From Toxoplasma gondii ME49 (lineage: Eukaryota; Apicomplexa; Conoidasida; Eucoccidiorida; Sarcocystidae), in the NCBI RefSeq assembly GCF_000006565.2, contig NC_031472.1, positions 2,350,227 to 2,414,226 on the forward strand: 64,000 bases of DNA, given 5' to 3'. The translations under genes were made by a program, and so were the position numbers. The notes beneath the pieces are model-generated. The model saw nothing but the letters and a program-made list of their open reading frames with translations, was not told the DNA's origin and did no database searches. Positions 36,730 through 49,900 of this stretch are shown piece after piece (the first letter of the stretch is position 1; every line of letters starts with the position of its first letter).

Positions 36730-38279
36730 CGGAGGAGAGACAGCAGAGGGGGACGTGTACGGGGGTCAGAAGGTGACTAAAAAGGTCGTTTGAATGGAGC
36801 GTGGAGAGGAAAAACAGGGGAGAGAAGAGAAGTTCCGGGCAGACGGAACCGCGGGGAGAAGGAAAAACGAGGGGAAGGGAAATACGTCAACCGTGCTGGC
36901 CTCTGTCCTTTCTCTCTTTCTCTTTTTCCTTGTCTGCTCTGCGGCGTCGCTTGAGCTTGACGAGCTGCTCGCGCTCCGTGGCTCGTTTCTTTTCCTGGGT
37001 TTAACGTCTTCTCCCCATGGTCGACAAGAGCCGAGACAATAGGTGCAAGGAAGCGAAAAGGAACAGCGACAAGAGCAAAGGATTCTCTGTCGGCGTTTGC
37101 GGAGCTAGAGCCGCGAGTCTCTCTTGTGTGCGGTTTCCGTGGTGTAGCCGGAGACACGGTCTCCCGCGAGAGGTGACCACGAAGGAGAGACGAGGGAGAC
37201 CCGGAAGAACAGAGTCTGCAAAAACACAAAAAAAGGAGAAAAAATGAAGAAATATGGACGACGGTTTGCGGGCCAAAGGTGATGTTAGAGTCTCTCGCCT
37301 CTTCTTGTTTTCTGCCTGCGTTTCAGGGGGTATATAGAGCATGCGCAGTCCGAGGAGACACGCGGACGACAGCGAACACAGAAGCTCAATTTTTTCGCCG
37401 CTTCGAGGAGAAGAAGTCCAACAGCGTCGACCGTCGTTTTTTTTTGCAGAAGACCGCCTCATCGAGTTGATGAGTTCTGCGTCCACTCGAATCTTCAACT
37501 CCGTCGTCTTCTCGCCTTCGAATTCGACGAAGAAGGGTAGAGAGAGACACCTGGGGGGGGGGGGGCATCCGAGCGAGAACGCCCTCCTCTTTCTCTGTCT
37601 CGTTCCACCCGAGTCGTGTCTTGTACATGCTTCTTTTCTTTTCACATTTTTCTCTTTGTTTAATTCGCTGCAAAGCGCCCCCACTCTTCCAGTTGTCCGT
37701 CTCGGACCGCTGGAAATGAAGAAGCACGAACGTTTCCGCCGATCCGTCAGAAAGAAGAAGAATTTAAGGAGACGAGACGCACAGCAGAGAGAAGCGTCAG
37801 ACACCTCGAGAAAGCGTTTCATCCTCCTCCTTTCGGATTCTTCCATCTTCTCTTCTTTCCTCCCTCTTTTGATCCTCCCTCGACTTTGAATCCGTTCATC
37901 ACTCTCTCCCCCTCTGTCCCCCTTCTCTCGTTTACCGCGCCTCCGGGTCTTCTGTCTCCTCTTTGCCTACGCTAAAAAGCGACAGCGCCTCGGTCTCCAT
38001 TGCGGCCTGTTCGTCTCGGCGCGTCTTCTTCTCTTCTCTCTTCTCTCCTTGGTTTTCCCTCTTTTTTCTCATCTTTCTGTGAGTCTCCTTCGACATCAAA
38101 GGCCTCACTTCGACTCACGCTGCTCTCTTCCGCTTATGCGTGCGTCTCGTTTCCTCTTGCGTCTTCGCCTTCGTCTGGTCTAACGGAGCCGCTTTTCTTA
38201 CTCTTCTCAGAGACAGTCTCTTCCACTTGTTCCTCTTCTTCTCTTCGTCTCCCTCCGCTCTGTCTTATGCTTTGGGGGA
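36730..38279. promoter_or_regulatory. Shared divergent intergenic/promoter region
   Basis: About 1.55 kb between the start codons of two head-to-head genes, the NTH-like gene on minus and the coiled-coil protein on plus. It should hold both promoters and 5' UTRs. It has no convincing exon; the 281-codon minus frame at 37,001-37,846 looks like chance. A G10 run at 37,555-37,564 and strong C/T bias just before 38,280 are visible. No specific promoter element can be assigned. Confidence 0.45.
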
Positions 38280-41200
38280 ATGGAGGCCTTCGAGGACGCC
38301 GTCGTCGTCGATGATGACAACAAGGAGGAACCTCGCATATCTCACTTCTCTTCTCAGCGCTTCCCTCCAGTCTCTTCTTCGCCTTTCGCTTCCTCTTCCT
38401 CTTCTTCAGCTTCTTCGTCAACTCCTTTGAGGTCGTCGAGAGTGCCTTGCGAGGATACGTCGGCTTCGAGTCCTCTGCCGAGCGACGTGAATCGCCTGCA
38501 TGCGCGAATTCAGCTGCAGCGCGCGAAAATTGAATTTCAGGAAAAGCGGATTTCTCAGCTGCAGCGAGAGCGAGAAGAAGCGCGTTTCCGCCTCGCCAGT
38601 CAGCAGAGAGACGCGGAGACAGGCGAGCGGAGAAGGAGACAGAGAGGAAGTGACGGAGAAACTGACGGCGAGAAGGAAACAGCCGAACGTGGAGTAGGCT
38701 CCTGGGGAAGAACCGGGAAGTGGATCGGCAGAGGCGGCGCGTCAAGCGAAGGACCCGACCGAGAAGATGCACTTGTAAGCTTGACGAGACGAGAAAAGGT
38801 AGATAGATGAAGGGAGGGGAATCGACAACGAAAGAAGGAACGGGGAAGTTCTTCGAAAACTGGAAGTAGAGGATGAACCAAGAAAACAGAGAACGAAGGA
38901 AGCGGTGATACACCTGCCAACGCGGGCACAGTGGTGGAGGAACGAGGCGGAGAAAGGACCCTCTAAGAGTACAGAAAGACCGCGCAATGGCATGGCGTGA
39001 GGCATGGAGAGAGAAGCAAACGATAGGAGTAGGCTGAGAACAGACAATGGCTCTTGCCATAACGTTCAGGAAAGGAAACGCAGACAACGAGCCAAGCATC
39101 CAAACAGGGGAGTCCACGAATCGTAGACCCCAAAACCTAGAGACTTCCTGTTGGGAAACCGGAGAGACACAGCCGCGTTTCGGCCTGACAGGTGGGGTGT
39201 ACGTACACCCCGCGACAGAAGAAGCCAAATTGCCTGTTTCTCCAAACGTTTGGTTGGCATAGTGGAAGTCAGGCGAAAGCGTTTTTCTGCTTTGTCTCTT
39301 TGTAGGCTTGCGAGAACGACAGGCTTCGACAGCGAGTTGAGGAGCTCGAGCGCCGGCATCGAGAGCATGTCTCTCTGCTTTCACAGTTGCGCTCTGCTCA
39401 AGGAATAGAAAGAGGTGCTTCGGTGGCCGGTGTCGCTCTCTCTTCTGGAGAGCTGCAGGCACCAAGCAGAGGCGAAGAAAAGCGAGAGGACCCGCCGCTT
39501 TCGTCGCAGAGAACCACAGAGAAACGCCTCCAGAATGAGGCGAGAGATGGCCAGAAGAACGGAGACGCATTTCTGGAGAGAGCCGCGAACGCGCGACAGA
39601 GAGATGGAGGCGCAGAGGACGAGCGAGGGGCCTGGAGAGAGAAAGAAGATGGTCATTGGAGGAAGGCGCTCGACGAGCTTCTAAACAGCGAAGAGGCACT
39701 GGGCGACTTGCCTGAGATCTCAACACAGAAACTAAGAGACATTTGCATGCATCTCCGTCTGCCTGTCAATCGCCAGGCAACACAGCAAAACACTGGTTCC
39801 TCTTTTACCTCTTCTTCCTCTTCCGTTCCTGAGTCGAGCGGCACCTTTGGGGGCGCTGCAACTGGACCTGCAAAGGGAGAAGAAGAAGGAGAAGAAGACG
39901 AAGAGGGAGAAGAAGAAGGAGAAGAAGAAAACTCGACAGGCGCGTCTGAGGAAGGCGCCAGATCGAGTGTGGGAGACGCCGCTGGTAAAGGGAGAAGAGA
40001 GACAGCGACCGCTGCGGATGGCACAGAGCAGGTCCTTCTCCGTTCGCTCGAGTTGATCATGGCCCAGAGGGGATCTGAGACCTGGGGGCCGGTGCTGTCG
40101 CCGGCCTCGTTCCGCCTGTTGTCGCTGGCTCTTCGACGACTCGTGAGAACCAGCTCGGCGCTTGCGCGCTCGGAGGCTGCACTGTTCGCAGCTGCAAGTC
40201 TTGGGTCTTCTTCGCCTGGGTGGGCCTCTCTCCAGCCTTTTCAGGAGGCTGGCTGCGACACGATTCAGGCGGTCTCCTCGCTTTTGAAAGAACTCGAAAC
40301 GCGCAACGGCGAGGACGGAGAACGTGGTTGTACAGACGCGGACCCAGTCCAGGCAGCACGAAGGCTCCTGTCGCATCTCGAGCGGGAACAAGAGAGCTAC
40401 AGACACGACTTCGTCTCCGCCTTCCAAGCGTTCTGGATTCTCTTCTCCGGCGAACTGGAGCGCAGCCTCCAGTGTTCGTACACCCCAGCTCGGCTGTGCG
40501 CCTTCCTGGACTTCCTTCACGTCCTCTTCTCTCGCTTGCCTGGCGCCTTTGTCGCCTTTTTCCTTCACGAGGAAAGCAGCCGGGAAGCAGGCACTCGAGT
40601 CGAATACGATGGTATACGGCGAAATGGAGAAAGTTATCTTTCTACGTCGTTTGAATCTCTGCAGACGCCGAGGGAAGGCGACGTCCTTCGCGACATTCTT
40701 CACAGCGTGCATACAGCCTTGAAGCAATTAGATCCGGCTCTTCCTGACTACGTGGAAGACGTTTACCTCGCCGGTCAGAGACCACGAGATGAGACACGAC
40801 GCAGACTTTATCGGCACCAGCCAGAGGGAACAGATGACGGCGCCATGACTGAACATGACATCTCCAAACGCATGTCGCGGCTCTCAGAGCCACAGCGGCC
40901 TTCTCCGGCGCCTCTTGTGCGAGCTCCCGAGGCTCCGGGCGCGCATTGTGGGCGAGAAGGACGGGCCGGCGACGCGCCGGAGAACGGAGACAGCCAGCGA
41001 AGTTCACTGGCTTCCGCTGCGCCGAGACAAGACCCGCAGAGACATGTGGGGACAGGCGCCCGTGGCAACGCGAGGACTGAGGAGACACCGCAGACTCTCA
41101 GGGATACGCGAACAGAAAAAGGCCTTTCAGGACCGACGCGCCTGCCAGGGGATGAACAGCTACCTCGGTAGGTCAGAGCGAGAGAGACGCAGAGAGATGA

Positions 41201-44200
41201 CCGGCAGATAGAAGGAACATGCAGAGAGAACGCAGACTGAGAGACACAGAGAGACAGCCGGCAGAGACAGGGAGGACGGAAGAAAGGGAGAGCGGAGGAA
41301 TGGCAGAGGTGGAGACGAAGTGGCAGAGTGAAGCAGAAGGAGGCGGTTAGACGCAAAAAGAGACCGAGAGACACAAAAGGAGACAGAGGAACACAAAAGG
41401 AGACAGAGGAACACAAAAGGAGAGAAAGCCAGACAAAGGGAGACAGGGATACAAAAGCAGACAACAGAGAGAAATAGAAACCTAAAGAGACAGGGAAGCG
41501 GACTGGGTCTCGGGGTTCAAGGCCCCCCCCGATAGGCAGCGCGGTGTGGAGATGTTCGCAGTGGGGCAGAGGACAGTTTCATGCTACTTTCTGAGGTGAT
41601 TAAGGAAGCTACAAGCAGGCACGACTCATGTTTTTCCTTCCACTTCCCAGTACGCTCCCCATACCTCGAATGAACACGCATGTTTAGGTCTTCACATACT
41701 CATCTGTTTACATAGAGAGATCGAGATTAAGAGTCATACACACGAATCGAAGTCGATTCATGTCTGAATCTCGAAGCATGTAACGCTCACTTGTTCGCTC
41801 TCTCGTTTCTCCGTGTTTCAGATATCCGACCCCCTTCTTCTACCGTCTTGCATCCTCTCCGGTCACCGAGTCTCCTCATTCTTATTCATTTGTTCCTTCC
41901 CCACCTTCGTCACTTTCGTCTTCTTCGTTTTCCCCCGCTTCGTCATGGACTCCTGTCGTCTCGAGTCCGCTGTCTGCGCCTGCGTCGGTGCCGCCTCTTT
42001 GGGCCTTCTCGTTTATTTTGAATCGCATGTTACGCCTCTTCCAGAGCCTCGCGTCCTCGCTTCTTCTGCACCAGCATCGGCTACTTCACTTTCTTCGGTC
42101 GCTCGACGCGTCGACGTCTTCGCCTGGTTCTCTCACCTTTTCCCCGTGGACACTCCACCCCTCCGCCCCTCTGTCTGTCTCCTCTTCATGGTCCTCCCGC
42201 GTCTCCTCGTCTCTCTCTCCGACTGCGAGTTCGCTCGCGACTTCGCCTCCGCGACCCGCTCGCGCGTCTGCGGTTCCGACTCAAGAATCTCGACGAAACG
42301 CGACCTCGCTTCTGGCATTTCGGGAGCTGTGCCGCACTGAGGCTCGCGCGGCAATCCTCGCGCAACTCCAGCGACTGGAAGAACGCGCCTTTTCCTCGTT
42401 TCTGCTTCTCCTCGACGCAGAGCCGTCCCTCCACGAACTCCTCCAACTGCACGCTCTCACGGATCCGCCGAAGTCGCCTGCCCTCGCGCCGTCGCTCCTC
42501 ACGAGTCACCCTGCAGTTCGAAACTTCCTGGAAAGCGAGGAGAAAGTCGATCGACTCGAAAAGTCAGGACATGCTTCTGCAGACCCTGGGCGTCCTCCGA
42601 TCCCCCTTTTCGGAGGAGATAACGCGAGCAAGACGGGAGACAGCCTTGCGAGGGCAGACACGAGCCAGGGGTCAGAGCAAAGTCGAGAAAGGGAGTTCGG
42701 AAACGGAGAGACGGACATGCTTCGACAGGTGGAATGTCTTCGTCTTCTTCTGGAGGCATGCATTATCCAGTTTCAGCACCCACCCGAGCCGCTCTTCGAT
42801 CTTCGTCTCTCAGCGTTACGCTTGATTCGAGACACGCTGCTCGTTTGTCGCTACTCCTTCGGACAGGTAGTAGATGACATGCGGCGGAGACGGCCGCGAT
42901 CTTCGCGTGATGCCTCAGCGCGAACGCGGGGGTTTTGCGGCAGCGTCGGACGAGTGCACGAAGGTGCAGACATCCAGGACAACGCGAGCGCCTCAAGTCC
43001 GCTTCGGGACTCCGCAGAGCCTCGTTCGCCTTCCCGCGAGAAGACACACCCAACATGTGAGGCTGAAGCATCCATCGGCACCGGCTCTCCACCCCGGCAC
43101 ACGCCCGTTCGCTCGCCTCCGCGCTCGACGCCTTGCTCGTCTTCTCGTTCGCGGTCGTCTTCGCTGTGTGCCTCTGGTCTCTGCGAGGTAGACAAGGGGC
43201 GAGAACGCATTCCTGGAAGAGATCTCCTGCATGCGGTGTCGCTCTTTGTCTCTGCCGAGGCAACGCACTGGATGCAGGAAGAGCGAGAGTGGCTCTTCGG
43301 CCCCGCGGTACTTCAGGCTGCATCGATGCTTCGCCGCCTTTCTTTCCTGTCGATCCCGAAAAAATGTCCATGCGGACACGGCGAAGAACTGCGAGCTGGC
43401 GGCCAGGATGGCGGCTGGGCTACCCCGGGAGAACGACGCGAACGGCCAGAAGAAGGACAAGTGGAGGACGGAGAGAACGCGGGGAAAGCAAGGAAACCAC
43501 ACACGGAGAGTGGAAGGAGGGAGAAGACAGTAAGTGAGGATCTTGAGTTTCCAGCTTGGTGTGCGAACGCCCCGATGTCGATGCATCTTCTCTCTCCAAC
43601 GTGGGATGCTCCGTTGTCTCCTGCTTCTTCGACTTCTTCTCGAACCTTTCCCAGTCCCCGTCCTGCGCCGAGAAAAGAGGTCTCAGAGGTGGCAGCTCTG
43701 CGCCTTCGAGAAGCAGCCCTGAGTCTGTTCGCCGCGCTCCTCACCCTTCCAAACAATGAGGAAATTTTTCTGGGCTCTCTTGACCACTGGACTGGGTGAG
43801 TCCCTCGAACGGAGAACGCTGAGCACGAGGCGGCGATCTTCGTTTCCGAAAGAGACGTTTCTTGAACTTTTTGCGAAGCCATTGGGATGCCTACCGAGGT
43901 TCGACGTGTGGGGATTCGGTGGCTGTGAGAAAACAGAAAGAGTCTGTTCTTGGGATTCAGAAACGAAGCTTCTTGGCGTCTTTACAAACACAGCGGCCCT
44001 GCAGCGAAGCAAGCCGTCAGCCGCACAAATCCAGAGACCAGACAAAAGGTGCCGTGCACACAGTATTCCAAGGAGATCGGGGGCGTACCCCCACGGAGGT
44101 GTAGGTCCACTTCATATAGGCGTCCCTGCAGTCATGATTGGGTTCGCACAAGTGTATGTCATGAGCCGAATATCTCCATGGCCGTTTCGGAGTCTCTCAG

Positions 44201-45453
44201 ACCCACCAGAGGACATCCAAGTTACGTTACCCCTGCATCGCGTTATCTCCTTCTCCTGCTCTTGCAATTATTTTCCATGTTTGCCTAGGTCTTCGCCGTA
44301 TACACCGACCCTCATTCAGCGGGTTCTGCTACTGGCGTGGTCTCTTGTTCTCCCTCTTTCGACTTCCGCGTCTTCCTTCGTCACGCCACCTCGGCCTATC
44401 CGTCTGGATCCGTCACTGCCTCTCTACGATCCCGTTGCTCTCCAACGTCTCCTTTTTTCGCGCGGATCCCGGGAAGCGGGAGCTGTGTCTCCACAGGAAA
44501 CCCCTTCATCACCCTACGATGAAGTCTCGTTTCAGCTTCTCCTCCAGACACAGCGTCGGCAGCAGTCTCCCTCCCTTTCTTTCCCTTCTCTGTCAGGTTC
44601 TCTTGCTTTCTCTGCCCCGCCGTCTTCTCCCTCGCTTCTCCCTCGTCTGTCCTTCTCCCGAAGGAATCACCGCGCACTCCAGGGTGTGTGGGGCAGTTCA
44701 AGAAGTTTCTGTCCTCTAGATGGGCAGCACAACTTCGCACAAGAAAGCGATCAAGAGACTCTGGCTTTTCTGAAGTATCGTTCTTTCTTTCCGGGTGCAT
44801 GTCGTACATGTGTGTCCTCAGCTGCTTCTCGTTCTACTTGCTCTACATGCCCCACAGGGGCAAGCACGCCTCCTGAGACGCCTCTGTATGCATCCGGATT
44901 CGACGCTTCATTTGCGGCTTCATCTCCCGCTTTGTCGATCAGCTACATACATCTTTGCCTCTTGTCTCCGTGGCTGCTTCACGTGCATGAAAAGAGTTTT
45001 TCGTCCGTCAGACGGGATCTCCTCCTTTCTTCTTTACGGTCTGTGCTGTCGATTCTCACTCACAATGTGCTCTTAAGAGGCGCCAGAGAGTGTGATGGGA
45101 GACCGGTGCCTGGACAGAGCAACGGCGAAAGAGAGTGCAGGAGCGAGCGACCGGCAGGGGAACAGCAGGGGAACGCAGTGGCTCGTAGACTCGAGGTGTC
45201 AACACCAGGCGACACAAATAAAATGCAGGACGATGAAGAATCTGAGAAAAGGAAACAACGTATAATGGACGCGTTCAGACGAAACGGAAATCTGGCGAAC
45301 GAACATTTCCTCTCCCCAGATACACTTGGACGGACTTGGCCCATCTTAAGGGCTTTGTGCGGGACCCTGGAAGCTCAGATGTGTGCTGCTGGTGGTTCAT
45401 GTCTTGCCGACTTCCAGCCGTTTGCTTCTCTTCTTCAGGCTGCTCTACAGTAG
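38280..45453 (+). CDS. Large coiled-coil, low-complexity protein of unknown function
   Basis: Four exons join in phase: 38280-38774, 39306-41167, 41822-43795 and 44289-45453 (stop), giving 1,831 residues. The ATG at 38280 starts MEAFEDAVVVDDDN. A coiled coil spans the exon 1/2 junction: DVNRLHARIQLQRAKIEFQ and RISQLQREREEARFRL in exon 1, then LRQRVEELERRHREHVSLLS opening exon 2. Continuity of the heptads across a 531-base intron supports the splice. Exon 2 has an acidic repeat (EEGEEDEEGEEEGEEE). Exons 2-4 contain scattered helical, Leu-rich blocks (FRLLSLALRRLVRTSSALA, RTEARAAILAQLQRLEERAF, LRLREAALSLFAALLTL, ISYIHLCLLSPWLLHVHEK), as in helical-repeat scaffolds, separated by disordered linkers. 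An N-terminal coiled coil plus helical repeats is compatible with a scaffold, but I do not recognise the family. Confidence 0.75.
41371..41430. repeat. 20-bp tandem repeat in an intron
   Basis: The unit ACACAAAAGGAGACAGAGGA is repeated exactly at 41371-41390 and 41391-41410, then partially. It lies in intron 2 (41168-41821) of the coiled-coil gene. The surrounding purine-rich sequence repeats GAGACAGA-like words more loosely. Confidence 0.85.
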
Positions 45454-46941
45454 GATCTGTGCTCCTCGGGGTGTGTATACTTTAGGACTATTCCCCTCTT
45501 TTTTCGAGTTTTTCTCCTGTGCTCCTTTTTTGTTCTCAAAACGTGCTCGTTGTCCCGTTTTCCCATTCCCACAGACACCTGGAAACACGTTCCAGAGTTT
45601 TCCAGGACCTTCTCAGTTCCACCTCTTTTATGGCATCCGGGCGGGGTGGTACTTTTAGATCCCGAAAGGGAAATGCTCGGATTTCAAAAATACTTGGATT
45701 CCTCTTTACAGCGCAAACGCAGAAACTCATGTAACATTTATCCCAAGTGGTTTATCTAGTGCAAGGCACGCCCTGGTTTCTTCCGTGCCGCAAACGCGCA
45801 CTTACAAAGCAGGCGCCTGCGACATGAAAACTTTCTCCGTTTGTAAAGTACCGTTCACTAGCAACGGCACGGGACAGTGTCGTTGTTTTTGCGCACTCAC
45901 GTTCCACCGGGTGTTACACGAAGTCATGATGCAGGCTCGACACAGAATGTAGGATTCCCTTAAGGTGTCTATCCCGAGAAAAAGCGGGAACTTTTACATC
46001 GCTTTCAGGCGCGTCCACAGGCACCCAATAAACTCTTTGCCATGCTTCCCTTCTGAAGATTAATACCGTCACTTCTCAGACGCGAGGCAGTGTAACAGAA
46101 ACTTGCAAATCTTCTGTAGACTTCGTATGGAAACCTACCCCTTCTGCATTGTGCTTTGAAGTGCAGCGTATCGGTTTTGTCTCTGTAGCGTGAAAGTCAG
46201 ACACGGCGCTCGCGAGTGCACGAGTGTTCGCCGTACTCATCAAACAGCGAGCACGATTTGTGTTTCAACAACACATATTTGGCATCGCCGAAATCGACGA
46301 GAAACCGCAAGAGCCAGGTCAGGTCCCTCTTCGCCTTAGAATCGTTGGTGGATTTTCTGTATATACCGATATATCTGGTTCCAAGGGAAACATGCGTAGC
46401 GTGTCTGTTCTGACTGAAAGGGCAGATTGATCCGCCGCGTTTTGGACTTCGGTGGATATGGGGTACACTGCCTAGAGAGGGGGTCGTGAGAATACGAAAG
46501 CCTTGGAATCGGTTTAGAACCTAAACGCGGCATTCATTCTGCTTAGGTATAAGGTGCTAAATGAAAATACGAAAGTCTCAGAGTCGCCTGGAGCCTAGAA
46601 GCGACATTCATTCTGCGTAGAGGTGATGTGTTACATGCGTTGGAGACACGATGTCGGATGGCAGCCGGAAAGCGAAGAGACGACATCCCGCCGTTGTCTG
46701 TCTCGTTTTATCATCTAAAGCCCGACGATGTAGGATCCTTCAGTCATTGCAGATCATGCAAGACTCAGGTTCTGTGTATCTGAACTTGTTTGCTACAATT
46801 ACCGTTGCGTTGTTTCGCACTTCGCAGCGCTGCAGCCGAGCTTTCTAGCTCGTCAGACGTCTCAACAAAAGCTCCTCTAATGCTTTCAGTTTCTACCCCT
46901 CTCGTGTCTGTTGAAGCAGGATTGCTTCTTTTCTGCTCTCT
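45454..46941. other. Convergent 3' intergenic region
   Basis: Between the plus-strand coiled-coil gene and the minus-strand Patched gene. Expected to hold both 3' UTRs. No coding exon is seen; it contains a 75-bp imperfect duplication. Confidence 0.6.
46491..46640. repeat. 75-bp imperfect tandem duplication
   Basis: Two adjacent copies, 46491-46565 and 46566-46640, each begin AATACGAAAG and share blocks such as ACATTCATTCTGC/GCATTCATTCTGC at the same offsets. They differ at many positions, so the duplication is old. It does not resemble a known mobile element and has no coding capacity. Confidence 0.75.
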
Positions 46942-49900
46942 TCATGCGAGTGGCCCTTCGTCCCTCGTTTTCCGCAGACTCATCCCCCTGTGCAAAAGCT
47001 GTTGAAAGAGACCTCCTCCCTTGGTTTGGTCTTCTTCCTTCCCGCACCCTGGTTTGCTAATTTCGTCTTCAGTGCGTTCGTCCCCTGCCTCCATTCCTTG
47101 GCCGTTCGGATCTCTTGTGTCTCTTCGGCCCGATCTTTGTTGTCTGCTCTCTCCCCTTTTCTGTTCCGTTTCACTGTGTCCGCTCGCGGACACGACACCA
47201 AGCTCCCGTCGGCCTCGATTTGCCATCAAGTTGCCTGTGCTGTTCCTTCGTTTGGATGCTGACCCGGCCGGAGCATCCAGAGACGAAACTGATTCGAGAG
47301 CCTGTCCCTTGTCTTGGTCTGCCTTACCCATCACGTGAGTGGGTTGACTGTGATTCTGTGAGGATCTGCCCCTTTGGTGCGATGTCGCGAGGTGTGTAGG
47401 CGGCAAAATTAGTTTCTTCGACGCGTGGGACGAGACGTAGGAAACGGGAGAATTTTGACTCTTTGGCCGTGCATTGTGTGTTGAGGTATTGGCAAAGGTC
47501 GTAGAAACAGCAGACGACGAGCGCGATGCGGGAGGGAGCGGTGTGTGTTTGCATTCCCCGTCTCTAGCAACGTTTGACGGAAGAGACGAGGAATGGACAA
47601 GCCCGAAGGTGTGACTTCCAGGACGTGTATGTGGCTCTCGCTCCCTCGGCGTCCGTCCGAGGTTGACGCTGTTCGTCGAGTGACTTCGTTTTGCTCCACT
47701 TCCCACTTCACTGTTTGCCGTACGTCGTCCTCCGGTGTCGAGTTCCTCTGCGGCCGCTGGGAAACCGTGTCCCACCACGTCACTGGAGCGACTGTTCTGT
47801 GTGTCGTGTGGAGTGCCACTCTTTGGAGGTCGAGGAAGTCTATTCGAGACAAGAGAAGGCAAATTTTGTCCGCTGCTTGCTCCTTTGCTGGTAGAGTGCC
47901 TGCGCTGTCCGCTCCGCGCTCCCGCGATGGATGTACACCCGGGATGAGGGAAACCTACAACCCCAATGCCCTTTCTAACGGTTATGACCGGTTGTCCACC
48001 GATCGTTGCGGTGCCACTATGGTACGCAGTTGAGAACGATGGTTTCCCTGCCACCGCGGAATTTCTCCTTTTGGAATGGGAGATGCTGCTCGCATTGCCG
48101 GAAACGAGAGAGGGATGTTGGGACGAAACAACGGAAGAGGATTTAAGAGAGGGTTGGAGTGAGAGCGTCGGTCCACAAGACATTACTCGCCTCGGATGAG
48201 CGACGATGTGTTTCTTGAGGTCCGGATTATTCGTCGCTCCCGTCGTGTTTTCGGAAAATGCCGCAGACGACACTTCACTTGCGACACTAGGGAAAGGCGG
48301 CTCTTTCACTAGAGGAACGCACACCTTTGGTTCCCTCATTTCTCTGCCGTCTTCGCCTCCCTGTGTTTCTTCGCAGCACCCTTTCATTTCACCAATTCGA
48401 CTCTCATGGCTGCTTCGCTTCCGCTGAGTGCACCGCTGCGATGCCATGGGGTAGATCTCTTTGTTTTGTAGGAACACGCCCGAGCCGGTCGACGTTCGGC
48501 TCGATGCTACTGAGTTCCATAATTTTTCCCTTAGCTGAGAGAGCGCCGCTGCAGCTTGTGAACTTGCAATCATTGGTGCCAGTTCCAGTTCTGCCGATGC
48601 TGTCTCCAGGGGATGAGACGGCAGACCACTCGCTGTTGTGCTTGAAACGCCATGAAGCGTCCCGCGGTTTGCTTCGGAATTCTCGACGCTGTTAGGGATT
48701 TGTCCTTCGAGCAGACGGCTTCGTCTGTGTGCTTTCAGTTGGCTCGCTTGCTGGTGAGCCGTGTAGTCAAGTGGACTGCTGATGCAGCTGCTGGTCGGCT
48801 CTTCATCCCCGTGAGCCCAAGGGCCACTGGGTCTCAGGGCGGCTGCAGTGTCATCTGCTGACACACGAACTTTCTGGTCAGAATAAGGCAAAAAACAGTG
48901 GTCAGCTAAGTTGTGGGGATTCGCGTGCGTCTGACGAAAACTCTGCACGTCTAGAGAAGCCGGCAAACTTCTGACGGGCAGGGGAACCGGGAGCGACGCG
49001 GCTCGTGGATGCACAACCGGCCTTCGATGTCCGGTGGTATCGATCACGAAGCTTGCACCTTCGTCAGTTCCCTGGAGAGATCCGAATGTTTCGGAGCCGA
49101 TTTGTTGTCTGTCTCCTCCTGAACTCGCTTTTGGCAGCATCTTGGCAAGGAACCACCGGCCAACGTGGGAATTTTCTGCGTTTTTCTCTGCCTCGGCTGC
49201 TCCTAGGACATTGGGAGCCCCGCCGGAACGAGATGCTTCGGGTCGAAGTTTGGAAGTGAGGAGAGTCGGATTCGTTTTAGAAGTATTTTCCTCTGCGGGG
49301 TGTGACAAATGCTGGGGGAAGGGCACAGATGGAGTAAACTGGTCTTTTGGCAGTTTACTGTGAAGTTGGTGGGGCTTTTCTGGCCGTGAAACCGTTCCTT
49401 CACCGGAGAGATCAGCACAAGACGTGGACGATTCAAGAGCCTTGCCATGGTCTGTGTGGCCCATTGGACCAATCCACGAAAGAATGACCGGAAGAAGAAG
49501 CATGCCGTGACTCGCGCCGAAGGCGACAACCTGCGAAACAATGGATGGTATCAAAGAGAGATCGGAGGAGCGAGAAAGTGTAGAATGGCACGTAGACGTA
49601 GAAGCAGGAAACGAACAAAAGGAAGATCAGGCTACAACTGTATCCCCGGGGGTATGGGGCAGATGTTACCCCGTGTGTCTAGATGCCTTCGCGAATATGT
49701 GACACAGTGCGTGCTTTCGTGCTTGCCATGGAGCATTTCCTTTTGTCTCCTTTATCCGGAATTCCAGGAACACTTTCTCGGCATAACACTGTAACTCTTC
49801 ACGTGCATACAAGCGCACCGTTATTGCCGCATGAATCGATTCATGAATGTGATGTCAATAGACGAGTCTTCGTAGACAACACCCTTCTCTGTTTTTCTCC

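Noticed and set aside
37001..37846. 281-codon minus-strand gene between the NTH-like and coiled-coil genes
   Set aside because: No domain and low-complexity composition in the divergent promoter region; overlapping frames on the other strand are equally long.
38134..39726. 530-codon minus-strand open frame
   Set aside because: It lies opposite exon 1, intron 1 and exon 2 of the coiled-coil gene. It shows no domain and reads straight through splice sites of the sense gene.
39732..40727. 331-codon minus-strand open frame
   Set aside because: Antisense to the coiled-coil gene exon 2. Its poly-Phe/Ser run is the reverse of the acidic repeat.
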